Assembly: GCA_037074705.1 (NCBI GenBank) | Contig: CM073590.1 | Location: forward strand, 4,586,001 to 4,650,000 | Source of the DNA: Zhengitettix transpicula | Taxonomy: Eukaryota > Arthropoda > Insecta > Orthoptera > Tetrigidae | Reading direction: 5' to 3' | DNA: 64,000 bases | Part shown: piece after piece, positions 13,470 through 24,776 of the stretch | Layout of the letters: each line of letters opens with the position of its first letter | Position numbering within the stretch: the stretch's first letter is position 1 | Notes under the pieces: model-generated | Database searches by the model: none | Seen by the model: the letters and a program-made list of their open reading frames with translations, nothing else | What the model was told of the DNA's origin: nothing | Translations under genes and position numbers: made by a program

Positions 13470-13800
13470 GACAAAGTAAATGATAATATAAATACCACAC
13501 AACCTTTCTTCAGGTGCAGAAGAACACAAGAGCCTAACTAACTCGTTGGCTCGACAGCCCATGAAGGGCCTTGGCCTACCGAGACGTCTGTCAGACTGTC
13601 ATCTTACATGACACATTCTGGATTTAGGAGTGACACCTGGTCAGAGTGTCGATTCTCCCAGCACGAACACAAACATCCATACCCATGCCGGAATTCGAAC
13701 CCGGGACCTCTGTGATGCGATGCAATGACGCTGGCCACTAGACCACAGCTGGCCGGCTAACACAAGAGCCTAGAGAGACACAATTGCACTGGCCAGTTGA
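13470..13800 (-). mobile_element. Penelope-type terminal repeat D, copy 2, interrupted by the SINE
   Basis: The left part (13470-13522) holds 'gataatataaataccacac' and TCTTCAG (13507-13513), which is CTGAAGA on the minus strand. The right part (13773-13800) holds 'gagagacacaattgcac', matching the start of other copies. The stem II and GAAAC segment is lost apart from AAAG, so this core cannot be active. Confidence 0.6.
13537..13758 (-). mobile_element. tRNA-derived SINE with 14-bp target-site duplication
   Basis: AACACAAGAGCCTA occurs at 13523-13536 and again at 13759-13772, exactly flanking a 222-bp insert. On the minus strand the insert starts with a tRNA-like head: box A (tggtctagtgg), then box B (GGTTCGAATTCC). 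The insert splits a Penelope-type repeat D copy, since the flanking halves (13470-13522 and 13773-13800) rejoin into the family sequence. The perfect duplication suggests a fairly recent insertion. Confidence 0.8.
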
Positions 13801-13984
13801 CAAACCTCAAATGCTTTGAGTTTTCTTAATAAATATGTTATTTCACCGATTTAAGGTCACGGTCTCGAACCCCGCTTGGGTATGGTTCTTTATGCTCACC
13901 ATGGTCATGAAGAATCTCTTCACTCCAAAAAATCATGAAGGTGTCATGGAAGATGTCCCGGCAAGTCAAGTCCCTAAAACCGCC

Positions 13985-14895
13985 ACAAACTAAACAAGAA
14001 TATATACATATTGTAGTGACCACGATTATATGTGATGAAAGGATTTTATTAATTATTTGATACTTTTATTGTCAGCGTAATATATCTCCTAGGTATTGTA
14101 GGCAACAGTCAGCGCTGTGTAAGAATATGGAGTTTTCAGATGGTATTATTGTCGGAAATGTGTAATGTTGAAAGCGGTGAAGAAAAGTACAGTCTGCGAA
14201 ACTAGCTGTCCGGAGAAGGTTGTTCAGTCTCTGATACGGGTGGGTCGGAAAACTTATTGTTTGTGGCAGTCATTGAGGACTGCTTGTTTGGGTTTCTTAA
14301 AAACCATGTTAATGAGTCTCCAAGTAAGAGTCGATGAATGAAAAGACGTTTGTCGTTAGGAATTGAAGGAGACATGTGTAAATTGTAGGGAAAGTTGTAC
14401 TGGTTATTGTTGAATTGATATCATTGGTATAATTATAGTGAGTTGAATCTAATTGTTATTTGTAAAGTGTATTCCAATTTCCTTGCTGACATTATTAGTG
14501 TTTGTCGAAATATTTGGAGATCAACAGAGGTTTGTCTGTGGTGTGTTAGACATTCAATCGCATTGCTGACTTAGGTTGGGTAGAAAGTGTGATACTGTGG
14601 CCTGTTTAATGAAAGTCCTTTGGTGAAGTGTATGATTAGTGTGATACGAGAGCTGCTCCGATGTCTGGTATGTACAAAAATTTATTGTAAACCTGATGTT
14701 ATATTCCCTACAGTTAGATTTCTACAGATTTCTTATGTTAGTAATACTCAATTAAATTCAGTTAAGTACTTTTAATATTTTGTTTTTTTAAATTTGGTTA
14801 TACGATTGCGGGTTACTATTACTGTTAGAGGCCCGATAAGCTACGCTGAAGGTTTAAAGGATCTCATTCAAGCCGTGACATTTATGTAAAAAGCT
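13985..14895 (+). repeat. dispersed repeat E, copy 1 (possible retroelement leader)
   Basis: The ends are shared with 53100-55085. The left end has 'gaatatatacatattgt(a/g)gt', and the right end has 'ttagaggcccgataag', 'acgctgaa' and 'atctcatt'. The middles do not align clearly by eye. The interior is G-rich and non-coding, recalling long retroelement leaders, but I found no reverse transcriptase or paired LTR. Confidence 0.4.
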
Positions 14896-15229
14896 TGTGT
14901 ATACAAAATAATTAAATATAAATTGTAATAAATGTTGCAGGTTGGTTGATTGGTTAATAGTTATTTCATTTTCAAAATCATCAATACTTAATTTTTACTT
15001 TACTCAATAAATAAATTCGATTCTCATAAATAGATTATCACATTAATTGACTACACTGTGGGGTTTTGATTTTATTTTAATTTGTTTACCACATTAATTC
15101 GCACCGAAAAGTGGAGACTTTTATTTAAAATTGATTACTACAATATGTTAATATTAAAAATGATTACATAAGCTCTCAGCTATAAATCTTGATGATATTT
15201 TCTTACTGAATACGAATGGAGAATGTTTG

Positions 15230-15300
15230 GCAGAAACGGGATTGAACCCGAGACTAACGCTTATTACGCAGGTGTTCTACCAATTAACTACACGTTAGAT
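15230..15300 (-). repeat. tRNA-like sequence (SINE head or tRNA pseudogene)
   Basis: The minus strand has an A-box-like tagttaattggtagaac and a B-box-like CGGGTTCAATCCCG. The T-arm loop is 6 rather than 7 nt and the acceptor stem does not close, so it is not a functional tRNA. Confidence 0.5.
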
Positions 15301-15721
15301 TCTATTGTCTGCTCAGTACGAATATATTCCACCTCTTATTGTTAAACACTTGTCTTATACACCATATTCATTCATGGCCTAATTTATAAGTAGTGGCCCC
15401 GTGTTAGACTCCCTTTTTCATTGAATATTTTCCATTCATTGAAATATATAATACTTTCAGAAGAAGTAGAAATTCAAGGTCATCCATATTATCGAATTTA
15501 TAAATATCATAGTTAATGAAATAAATATTCTGTTTATTTCATTAGAGTTGACGAAATAATACAAAAAATTCTAAATCGAACTAAGAGTGCGACGTTGAAT
15601 ACAATCTTAATACTTTTTTTACTTACTTTCCCTTTTTATTCATCAAATCAATCAGAACCATATGATTTGTTTCACATATATTAGAAAAAAAAAACATTTC
15701 AATCTGTATAAACAAAGCAAA

Positions 15722-15940
15722 GATAATAACAACTTCAAAAAACTCAAATCTCAAAAATGTCACCATCAACCTCAGAAATTATAGTATTTGAAATGCAAAC
15801 AAGGTGATTTAATTAATACACACTTGCAGTTAGAAAATTCAGTTTCATTCGAACGCTTCTTCAGACTTGATGTAATCGGAATTTGTTAAACCACATCGTA
15901 TCTATCTCCCACCGAGCCTTGGTTCCACTTTAATGAAATG
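15722..15940 (+). repeat. dispersed repeat F, copy 1
   Basis: About 215 bp shared with 52543-52770. Examples are 'tgtcaccatcaacctc', 'tatttgaaatgcaaacaag', 'gcagttagaaaattca', 'cgcttcttca' and 'atctcccac(c/t)gagc'. Non-coding. Identity is around 80% by eye. Confidence 0.7.
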
Positions 15941-18650
15941 TTTATTGTTATTACAAATGGAGTTTATTAGTGAAAGCGGCGATAGAAATTGTTCAACATT
16001 TCCAAGTGCTACAGAAAAACCACTTAAGTTGAGCAGGTTAATCACTCGAGTCTCACCGCAGTAGATTCAGTTCTGAGCGGCAACCATTGAATACAGTTAC
16101 TTTTCTCAATAAAATAATTCTGTAGTATGTAGGAATGTTATAAAAGGACAAACAAACGAACGGAAATAACGTTAAGGTATCAGTAAACTTGAAGTTAACA
16201 GAGTATAAAATACAGTTACCATGTAGATCTTCGATAAAGAGATCAAATAGCAACATTTAGGTGACCAGAGAAAAGTAGATGGAAACATACAGCGAGATTT
16301 ATCCAGGCATTCAAGAAAACTGTTGGACTCGTTACAGAGACGCGTTTTAAATTAATGTTGCTACAGAAACATACCTACAATTTGGAGGTACTTAATTTTT
16401 GGCATATTCGTTTTTTTAATAATAATGCTACAATGGAATAAATCAGAATTTCCTAGTATATCACGTGTTTCTAATTAAATCTATTATATTTTCATAATTA
16501 TTAAAGATAAAAGTTTGATATAAATATTCTTGTATTATTATTGTATTTTAAGTTATATATTTTTAAAGGTTTTTAAGTGTATTTAAAACTTACTTGTTTG
16601 TTATTTTCGCAAATTATTGAGTGTTGAAGTTAAGATATAAGATTAAAAGTTTTTCACGTAGCAAATTTGTAAGTTTAAAAATATTGCATTTGACCCTGCA
16701 CGCTTCTAGGATTATATTTTTACCAATGGGGTGGTGGCGTTATGGCGGAAATAAGCCAGGTCGTCATAGTATTTGCTTTGAATAATTTCGATAAACGGAG
16801 GAAATATTAACAGTAATTATTGTCTAGATTTAATCAATATACTAATAAAATTGATTATTTCAATATAAGTGAGATAAATCAATTGCAATTAAATGGGAAA
16901 ATATAGAAAGAGGGTTTAAAGTCTTATTAAATGAAAATTTTATATAAAAGCCAATAAGAATTCAATTAAAAGGATAATTTAATGGGAGAAAAATAAAAAT
17001 TAAATTGAGGTAGAACTCAAGAATTAACATGTATGAAATATGACCAGTATATTAGGTAAACTAATTTATGCTAAACCAGATAAGCAGAAGATCATAAAAA
17101 TATTCTTGAAAAAATATTAATTTTCTATGTCATTATCCGTGTAATTGATTTACACAATTTTTTTAACTTTTACTTTATAGTCTTATTAAGTCTCCAAAAA
17201 GGTGGTCGACGTTTACGACACACTATCAATTTGATATCATCTATTGAAAATTGTATTTATTGTAATGAACTAGAAATAATGGGTGAGAAATAAAATCGAC
17301 TGAGTACATGTTTTTATTGATTATTTACTGTATAATGCAAGTGGTGTTAGCTGAAAAGAAGGTCCATCGCAACAATCCGGAAATTGCAGGATGATCGCGT
17401 CCGTTAAGGCAAGGCATAAATTTTACTAAAAGGTTCCCAACGATTTTTTAAATTATCCGGTCCGAAAGCGCCCCTAAGAAGTAATGTAAATCAATAATTG
17501 TTGAAAATAGGCTTAAAATTGTTTTTTAAGGCTATCATGTTCAGCACGGCATTTTGGAGGGAAAAAGGAGTAATAAAAAGAAAGGATCGAGAACAATTCA
17601 AGTGCCATGCATGTATTGGAGGGAGACGAGGCTCTTATTCAGACAGTTGTGATGTAGATATATGAGAGAGAGGAAGAAACACAAAAACTTCACATAACCG
17701 CCACTGCCTACAGATACCAGAGACAACTCCAAGTGTGATAAATGCCATCCGAAAAAATCTTCTTGCTCAGAGCACATACATCGTTGACGTGAGTGACGAC
17801 TTCTAAAAATATTCAAGTCTGAAATTTTGAAATTTTAGTATTTATATAATACTTTTACATTAATAATTTAAACTGTTCCCATCCATTTTTTTGGTGTAGA
17901 CAGGCTATGTATAGGTATTCTATTTTCATATTATATTCTTGTAATTTGTGACATAACTGCGTTGTTGTAAGCTTAATGTTGGCCACATCAGCTTTGAAAC
18001 GGAAAATTCACATTGATCATTGTTTAGTGTAAGTTAATAGAATGTTAATTTGTGTGCGATTATGACGCACTACAACCCAATCGTACAGAAATTTTTCGTT
18101 GCGAATATTTTCACAGTGACTAGTCTGTCTTCTATAACACATCTAATAACTTATCATACATACAAATAGCACAATATAGAAATGAGATTCACTTTTACGA
18201 GAGAATCTATCGCGCATATCCTAAATTCAGACAAACACAATCTGTAGGAAAAAATTAGATCCTTCAAAGAAAACTGGTTCTGTTAATAGCAACAACTGTA
18301 TTGGAAGATATATTGCCAAAAGTATCTTCTAAAAAATGTTTCATTAATTTTTATGAATAAGTATTTTTTTTTCTATTTATTACAGTATGGTATAAAATAT
18401 GATGTATACAAAACTTTGCACTCGATTTCTAGTCAATTAATTTGCCTCTACTGTAGCAACGCTACAATTTATTTTAATTGATACATTGTGCAATTGTACT
18501 TGCATATAGAAAATTGACCTTTGACTTTACTTAATGGAAGATATAATCTTAAATATCCGCCATTTAGAATTGTAAAGATACTGGAATATTTTAATCGGAT
18601 ACATATAAATCTTAAAGACGTATAAAATAGAATAAATTATTCAAGAATAT
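15941..18650. other. AT-rich sequence, nothing recognised
   Basis: Only short accidental frames (16053-16256, 17598-17816, both minus). No domain, no convincing splice-bounded exon and no repeat seen elsewhere in the window. Confidence 0.4.
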
Positions 18651-18654
18651 ATAT

Positions 18655-18870
18655 AGAGAGAGCTTTCACAATCTACAAGCCGTAAAGACCAAGGTTATAT
18701 TGAATTACAGTTATCAGGATGGAAAAATGTGGACCGGAACAGGATTCCCCCTCTCTCTACCAACTGAGAAATCCCTGCCCTGGTCCGGCAACAAATTTCC
18801 ATCCTGATAACTTTAATTCAGAATAACCATGGCCTTTACGGTAGTAGATTGTGAAAGATTTCTCTCTATT
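18655..18870. mobile_element. fold-back element with tRNA-like core
   Basis: Left arm 18655-18727 and right arm 18794-18870 are inverted repeats: 'ctttcacaatctac', 'ccgtaaag', 'gttat' and 'gttatcaggatgg' read in both. On the minus strand the loop carries CTCAGTTGGTAGAG, close to a tRNA box A, and 'tgttccggtcc', a weak box B. It may be a SINE-derived fold-back. It would form a hairpin of about 215 nt. Confidence 0.65.
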
Positions 18871-18959
18871 TCTTTTAATAGAAAATTATAAACCAATTTA
18901 CATAGAAAATCCGTTCATTTGAGGTCCTAAAATTAGGCCATGTAAGAATATTTTATTTT

Positions 18960-19210
18960 ATATTTTTATTCAGGTTTATAATGTTCGAGTCGACATCGTG
19001 CTCATTGGTGACCGGTATGTTATTCAAAATCGTTTACATAGCGTTATTATTTACATACATGGATACTCGTGAAATTATTAGCAGTTGCGTTTCTATAGTT
19101 GCTCACTTAGGGTTGCTTCCACGATAAATTTTATGGGGTCCATAGCAGTTCTGGTTGGAGTACAGAATTGTTGATGTGTAAAACTTGTGATCCTGCATTA
19201 GGTCTATTGT
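18960..19210 (-). mobile_element. LINE 3' end, copy 2
   Basis: Reverse complement shows the same family end as 12470-12730: 'catcaacaattctgtactcc', 'cataaaatttatcgtgg', 'gaaacgcaactgctaataat', 'caccaatgagcacgatgtcg'. 5'-truncated. A tRNA-like sequence follows at 19240. Confidence 0.7.
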
Positions 19211-19239
19211 ATGGAGGTATTTCGCACCGGAACTGGATT

Positions 19240-19320
19240 CGACAGGGATTAGCTCAGCTGGTAGAGCGTTCGGTAAGCGATACGTCCCGGTTTCGATTCC
19301 TGATCCGGACGACATGTTTC
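19240..19320 (+). repeat. tRNA-like SINE head
   Basis: Box A TAGCTCAGCTGGTAGAGC and box B-like GGTTTCGATTCC (one inserted T) are spaced as in a tRNA, followed by 'tgatccggacgac' and an oligo-T/A stretch. The insertion in the B box and the lack of a closing acceptor stem argue against a functional tRNA. Confidence 0.6.
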
Positions 19321-20049
19321 CAACCTAATTTTTTTTAAATAAAATTTCTCTAGTAATCAGCCTTTATGCACTCATTTTGTTCACTATTGTTTTGCAGCTT
19401 CACACTGTCCGCTTCGAGGGATGGCCGAAGTTAACCCCTCATACTCCGTCCGGAACGTACAATGCTGTCATTCAAACTCAAACGGTTAGTATGTGCAGTT
19501 TAAAGTACACTTTGTTAACTTTCGGTATTATATAGAGCACTCTGATAGTAAAGAATACAGATATCGAAGAAATAATTAGATAAGACAGAGAAATTTTGTT
19601 TTATATATACGAATACGTTAAGAATGGTAACCAGTAGACTACAGATAAAATGAGAACCTCGAGCTTCTACGATCCTACACAATTAGAAAAGACATCTGTA
19701 ACCTACACAGAGGATTTTTAAATGTATCCCGACACCTAGTTTCACAACTATTGTACAAGCCTTAGTTGAAATTGCGTTTCTCACAGGTGAGGCTGTTGTA
19801 ACGTCATAATTATAAAACTCACCTCCCCCCTCCCCCGCACACGATCTTTTTCTCCCCACAATAACATAGGCAACATCCAAATTTCTTTCGCCTGGAACCT
19901 TTTCACAAATTTACTTGCTTTAACAATCTTTCGATTATTTTTAACACAATTCAGTTAACTTAAATCAAAAATTGTTCTTTAGGACAGAATTCGCTTAATC
20001 TGACCGTTTTATGGTGATAGTTGATATAAGTTTTATTAAAAGAAGTCTG
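19321..20049. other. AT-rich sequence, nothing recognised
   Basis: A minus-strand open frame of 65 codons (19683-19880) shows no family resemblance. Confidence 0.35.
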
Positions 20050-20525
20050 TTAGAGCTGTTCTCTCGCAGGGAGAACCTTCCTGGAGAGACAGAGGGAGCT
20101 ACCTTTGGGGATGCCTTTTCCTTTCTCCGTTTTTGAACTAAGGTTCCCACAAGCCGAGGCACCTCGGCCTGTTTTGAGAGGTAGCAAACCTTGAGCATAC
20201 GGTAAGAGTTGTTCGCTGTTTCCATTGTATCAGTCGGGCAGCTGCCTCCTAAACTGCTCGAGACACAGAGACCCCTTTCCCGACATCCGTACGGCGTGGG
20301 AGAAGTAATAATGCCCGATCTTCCTGATGCAGGTTTTCTAGAGTTTGTCCTGCATCACTTTTAGGTGAATGCCGGGTAGGATCCTTAACCATAGCGCGGG
20401 GGCCCTAGTTAACCCTTGGCTACCTTCCTCTACCGTTCCGCGTGCCCCTTTTTGAATCCCTTCCTAGGCTATTAAAGGGCAGTTGCCAGTACGTGGATTT
20501 CTCTCATGTAGACTTACTCTAAGAA
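20050..20525 (-). repeat. dispersed repeat A, copy 2
   Basis: Nearly full-length and in the same orientation as the 7 kb copy. Diagnostic words are 'aaggttcccacaagccgagg', 'cacctcggcctgttttgaga', 'ccgggtaggatccttaacca', 'ggggccctagttaaccctt' and 'atcccttcctaggctatt'. It lies upstream of the gene promoter. Confidence 0.75.
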
Positions 20526-21300
20526 AAAAAGTTTAATTCTAGTGGTAGCTTTCTGTCTTACTTGGCCATATTCAACCTAAAACATTAACATATACAATAA
20601 TATAAATCTATAGAAACTAAGTACGCAGTACTAATTAACAATTGTTTTAAATATGAGTAATTTTTTAGGTCAACGAAGGGAGAAAGCTACAAGATAAAAT
20701 AAAGTTATTTTAAACCCGTGGCCGTCTTAAGCTTATAATATCTTATTTCTTTCTACGATAGGGTTTCTTGTGAGAAAAATGCATGGGTTTAAGTAATATT
20801 AATTAATATAGTTAATGTTATGGATTAAAGTTTTAGAGAAATATTTCAACGCATCAATTTATCTGAAAACGAGTAAATCTCATATCTTTCAATTGTTGTA
20901 GTTTATAATATTTTATAATATTCACGTAAAAAAATGCAATGTGAATTAGTTTAAACATGTTATGATCACATTCTTGTGAAATAGTTATTTCGTAGCATAT
21001 ACAACTCTTGTTAACCACCACAAATTGACGTTTTGTGACTTCCGTGAATGAATTATGAAGATGTAAAAGCAAACTCGCGGAACGGAATGTTATGATCGTG
21101 TTATTCACGGAACATCTAACTGTAAATCGAAACTAATTGGAATTACAATCTGTCATTTCAACAACGGGAATTCAATGCCTCGGTCATTTCCATTCATTCG
21201 TTGCTTTGTTGCAGTCCTGGGGTAACCGACTACAAATTATTTGTACGTTTCGACTTGTACTCGGTCGAAGAAAGTTCGTAATCGCGTAAAACGTGCTGAA
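20526..21300. other. upstream flank of the DUF745-type gene
   Basis: AT-rich up to about 21120, then becoming GC-richer toward the promoter. A minus-strand frame (20854-21108) looks accidental. Confidence 0.4.
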
Positions 21301-21411
21301 TGCTACGTCTGTACGCCATGTTGACTAGATCACTCGCTTTCGCGAGTTAGTACAGAATGCCTGTTGAGGAGAGTCGAGCTCTATAAATACGAGCGGACAT
21401 GCTCACTGGGG
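21301..21411 (+). promoter_or_regulatory. core promoter with TATA box for the DUF745-type gene
   Basis: A clean TATA box (TATAAATA, 21382-21389) lies about 30 bases before the likely start of transcription near 21405-21415. A perfect 6-bp dyad, ACTCGC-TTTC-GCGAGT (21332-21347), lies about 40 bases upstream of the TATA box and could be a factor site, though its binder is unknown. The region is markedly less AT-rich than its surroundings. It is followed by a transcribed stretch without any ATG that ends at a consensus splice donor. The link to the coding exons at 23175 rests on position, strand and the donor, not on transcript evidence. Confidence 0.6.
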
Positions 21412-21478
21412 GAACAGATTCTTGTAACTCTGACTGCATACGGCTGGCTGCAGGTCGGGCCCCGGCGTCCGGAAAGGG
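21412..21478 (+). other. non-coding 5' UTR exon 1
   Basis: This GC-rich stretch follows the TATA box at the expected distance, contains no ATG, and ends at GG|GTAAGT (donor at 21479), which matches the consensus donor. The next exon must begin just before 23175. Candidate acceptors are the cag triplets ending near 23145, 23159 and 23172, and I cannot choose among them from sequence alone. The exact 5' end is approximate. Confidence 0.55.
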
Positions 21479-21949
21479 GTAAGTTTTATCATCTCATTAC
21501 GAAATTCAAGCGTGGAGGAGATTACACACATTTATAATTTCATTATAACTTCTTTAATTTATTTATTTCATGGTCTCAGATAATTTTTAAAGAGTAGTTT
21601 TTATTAGAATTACACTTACTCCACCTAGTTCCAAATTACATTCTTCTTTCCGGCGACTCTGAACTGTGTCCCAATCGCAGTCTTCAAATGAACACTACTA
21701 TGCACCTGCATGTCATTCACTTCCTGCACTACACATCACATTTATTTTCAAAGCCTTCTCCACATTCCGTTGGTCAATATTCTGACGTCATATAACTTAA
21801 GGTTTCAGACGTATTTAAATGTCTTTAGCTATTATCTAGTGAACCCTTGATTTAATATATTGTCAAGTGTGTATAATACACATATAAAATATATCTATTT
21901 TTAATAAGATTATAATACGCCTGTATAAAATATAACAATTAGAATAAAT

Positions 21950-22100
21950 ACCCAAAAACAGAAAAAATTAAGTGATGATACAAATATCACACGACGTTTC
22001 TGGAATCCTTGTTCTTTTCGTCAGGTGACTGGAAAAAAACACGAAAGCCACGAGCGACACAACCGCACAATTACAGTTGATAAACTCGAAAGTCTTTTAT
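21950..22100 (-). mobile_element. Penelope-type terminal repeat D, copy 3, with hammerhead-like core
   Basis: On the minus strand CTGACGA (plus 22018-22024) is followed by a 17-nt spacer and GAAAC (plus 21996-22000), then 'gtcgtgtgatatttgtatca'. This copy and the next one (22320-22470) face away from each other with 230 bp between them. On the minus strand the intervening DNA has an open stretch of about 57 codons (…NNLPTTSIAKSQSIP…) running into this repeat, so it may be coding debris of the element. Confidence 0.6.
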
Positions 22101-22319
22101 TGGGTTGTTTTGTTGGGAATAAAGATATGTCAGGTTCGATATGTTTTATGATAGGAATGGATTGAGATTTGGCAATAGATGTTGTGGGTAAATTATTTTT
22201 TTTAGCGAGAGATACAACGTCAATAACTTCCTTAGAAAAAAGTGGCTACTACTGATATTTTTGAACTAAAAGTTATGTGGGGACTAATTGGAGAAGTTTT
22301 GTTGAATGGGAAATCACAC

Positions 22320-22470
22320 TTCTTAATTTTAGTCGTCTGTAATTGTGCGGCTCTCCTGGCTCTCGTGTTTTCTTTTTCAATCACTTGACGAAAGGAACAA
22401 GAGTCCCAGAAACATTGTGTGGTATTTATATCATCGCTTAACTTGGTCTGTTTTTGGCTATTTCTGATTA
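22320..22470 (+). mobile_element. Penelope-type terminal repeat D, copy 4, with hammerhead-like core
   Basis: TTGACGA (22385-22391; first base differs from CTGACGA), a spacer containing GGA...TCC, and GAAAC (22409-22413) are followed by 'gtggtatttatatcat' and 'ttggtctgtttttggctat'. It is an inverted partner of copy 3. The pair lies in intron 1 of the host gene. Confidence 0.6.
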
Positions 22471-23174
22471 ATGTATTTATTCTTGTCTGGGTAGTCAATT
22501 GGTATGTTGCTACATCAACTAATCATATTACATATGACAGTGAGTCTTCATACAAATTATGATACTCCGTCGACATACGTAGGCTAGGTTTGAAAATATA
22601 AATGTTAAGTGTTTTAGAGTAACAGGCTACATCCACGTTTAATAACATTGAAAGGAATTTGGAAAGGGGGCATCGGAAATGTTAGACTGACCGGAAATTA
22701 TCGTGAAATTAAACATCACACCTCCTAAACACTTCATTAACTAAATATATCACTAATTTACCAATTCTTCGTTGTGTAAAATCAAGAATACTTCAACTGA
22801 AATATCAGCGTATAAATTTTAGTATCAAGCGAAATTTCCTCTTTGTTTACAGTCTCCATACAAATTCTTTTCTCATTCTTTTCTGTGAATATTCAACACA
22901 GTTCTTATTTATTTAATCATGGTTTTAAATACATTTCTTATTTAATGGGTGGAACATACAATAGAGAACCATTTTATTTGCAACCACATTTCGTTTTTTA
23001 TATCAAAAGTATGTAAAGTGTATCAAACCAATATTATAATACTCTTCTAATTACGCTAACACCATTCAGTGGTCATTTAATTAAAACTAATTATATGTTA
23101 ATACTAAAGAATGAATTTAAATAAAAACTACCATTTGCAGAATTTCATCACACCTGCAGACGACATTTTCAGAC

Positions 23175-23208
23175 ATGAGGCCCACGATCATCGCATTGAT
23201 GTGCATCG
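23175..23208 (+). CDS. coding exon 2 (signal peptide start)
   Basis: The ATG at 23175 opens MRPTIIALMCI and the exon ends after one base of a glycine codon, before donor GTAAAA at 23209. It supplies the basic N-terminus and most of the hydrophobic core of the signal peptide. The ATG is preceded by AGAC, an acceptable insect start context. The 75-bp intron that follows has a strong pyrimidine tract and acceptor (ttctttttcaatag). Confidence 0.8.
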
Positions 23209-24738
23209 GTAAAAATAATCGATACTAAAATCTTATACGGATTCCTTAAAAAATACATTACTTCCTTCTTTCTTTTTCAATAGGTTTCGCCATGAGTTGC
23301 TCAACACCCACTGATTTAAACGAAGAAGAAAGTAAGGTGAGAATTTTTTATTCTATTATTCATTTTTCTATAAAAATTTCCAGACTTCTACTAACTAATT
23401 AGACCAACTTTCTGGGTAATTAATAATAATTGGATGTGTACAACGATATCTCCCTATTATCAAACGTCAGTGAAATGGAACGTGTTTAATTAAACTACAC
23501 CTCGTTGAGTCGGCAATTATATACCGTGACATGTGTGCTTTATTTAAAAAAATGGAATGAGTATTTCTTAAAATTTCACTTCGTCTTGTCACTGAATTTG
23601 CCACATTGCTCAAGACGAATTAAAAGAGCCGAACTTTAAAGCAAATCTTTAAGTATATACTTCAAGCGTATTTAATATCGCGTAAGTATTGAATGTCTGC
23701 CTGTATGTGTGTTCCCTATAAATTCGTATACCATTCAGAAGATTGCGAGTTATAGTGCGCACACTCACGAAGGTTTCTGTTGGCCTTTCGAAGCGTTACG
23801 AATCTTCCAACGGTGAACCGGTGTGAAATTTTAATTCACGCTAAAACGGCTGTTTTTAGCGCCAAATATTTAGTTTTCTGTGTCGATAATATTAATAGTT
23901 TCTTCTTCAGATGTTTTAGTGTATAATTTCAACCCCTCACTGCTTGGGAAGTTAGCACCACTATGGTAAGGGTGGAGGGGCATTCCATAAAACGAACGCG
24001 AAACAACCGATATCGGTGTCAAATCCAAGGTTATAGAAATCAGTAGTTTAATTCTGATGGCCCCTAATAGGGGGTTGGGGTGGAAGAGATGAACCAAATT
24101 TCTGCGTACACAACCAGCATTTCTGTCGAATCTGTGGTTATGGAAGTCACTGAGTTTAATTCTGTCATTTACTATACTGGCTAAGATTTTATTCAACCCC
24201 CCTGAGTGGGGTGCAAGGGACTAAAAAATCGCATAGAGCAATTTTTACCAAACTTTGTTCACATGTTACTTACGATCCAGGAACAAACACCTACCATCTC
24301 CATCTGTCTACATTTCTATACCAGCCCCTCTAATCAGCATTCAGTTTTTCAATTGAGAAGAAATCTTTGATTGATTTTCGTAGCACCAGAATTTGATCTT
24401 AAATCTACGGTTGAAACAAACGATTCCACAGATTACCTTTAAACAAGAACATTAAATTTGGGTATACGTGTGCATTAGGTGATTACTAAACATGCTTCAA
24501 AACGCATTGCAGATCACATCCTCTTTCTCTTATTATTTAAGTCTTAAAACCGATATGTAACGGAAAAACTGGCTTCCAAGCTATTCCAAATATATTTAAT
24601 ATTGTGAAAGCCACTTTAAATATACTGAATACATATATTTACCTAAAGTAAAATAATGTAGTTTCTCATTAATTCCCGAAAGTCGTCGCTTATATAAAGC
24701 AATTTACTGTTTTGATAAGTTTGGAGTTTTTAAAACAA

Positions 24739-24776
<38 letters not shown>

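Noticed and set aside
19240..19320. Functional tRNA gene
   Set aside because: Boxes A and B are present, but box B has an inserted base and the acceptor and T stems do not close, so it is better explained as a SINE head.
22232..22498. 88-codon minus-strand frame as a gene
   Set aside because: It overlaps the inverted Penelope-type repeat pair and is explained by antisense reading of that repeat.
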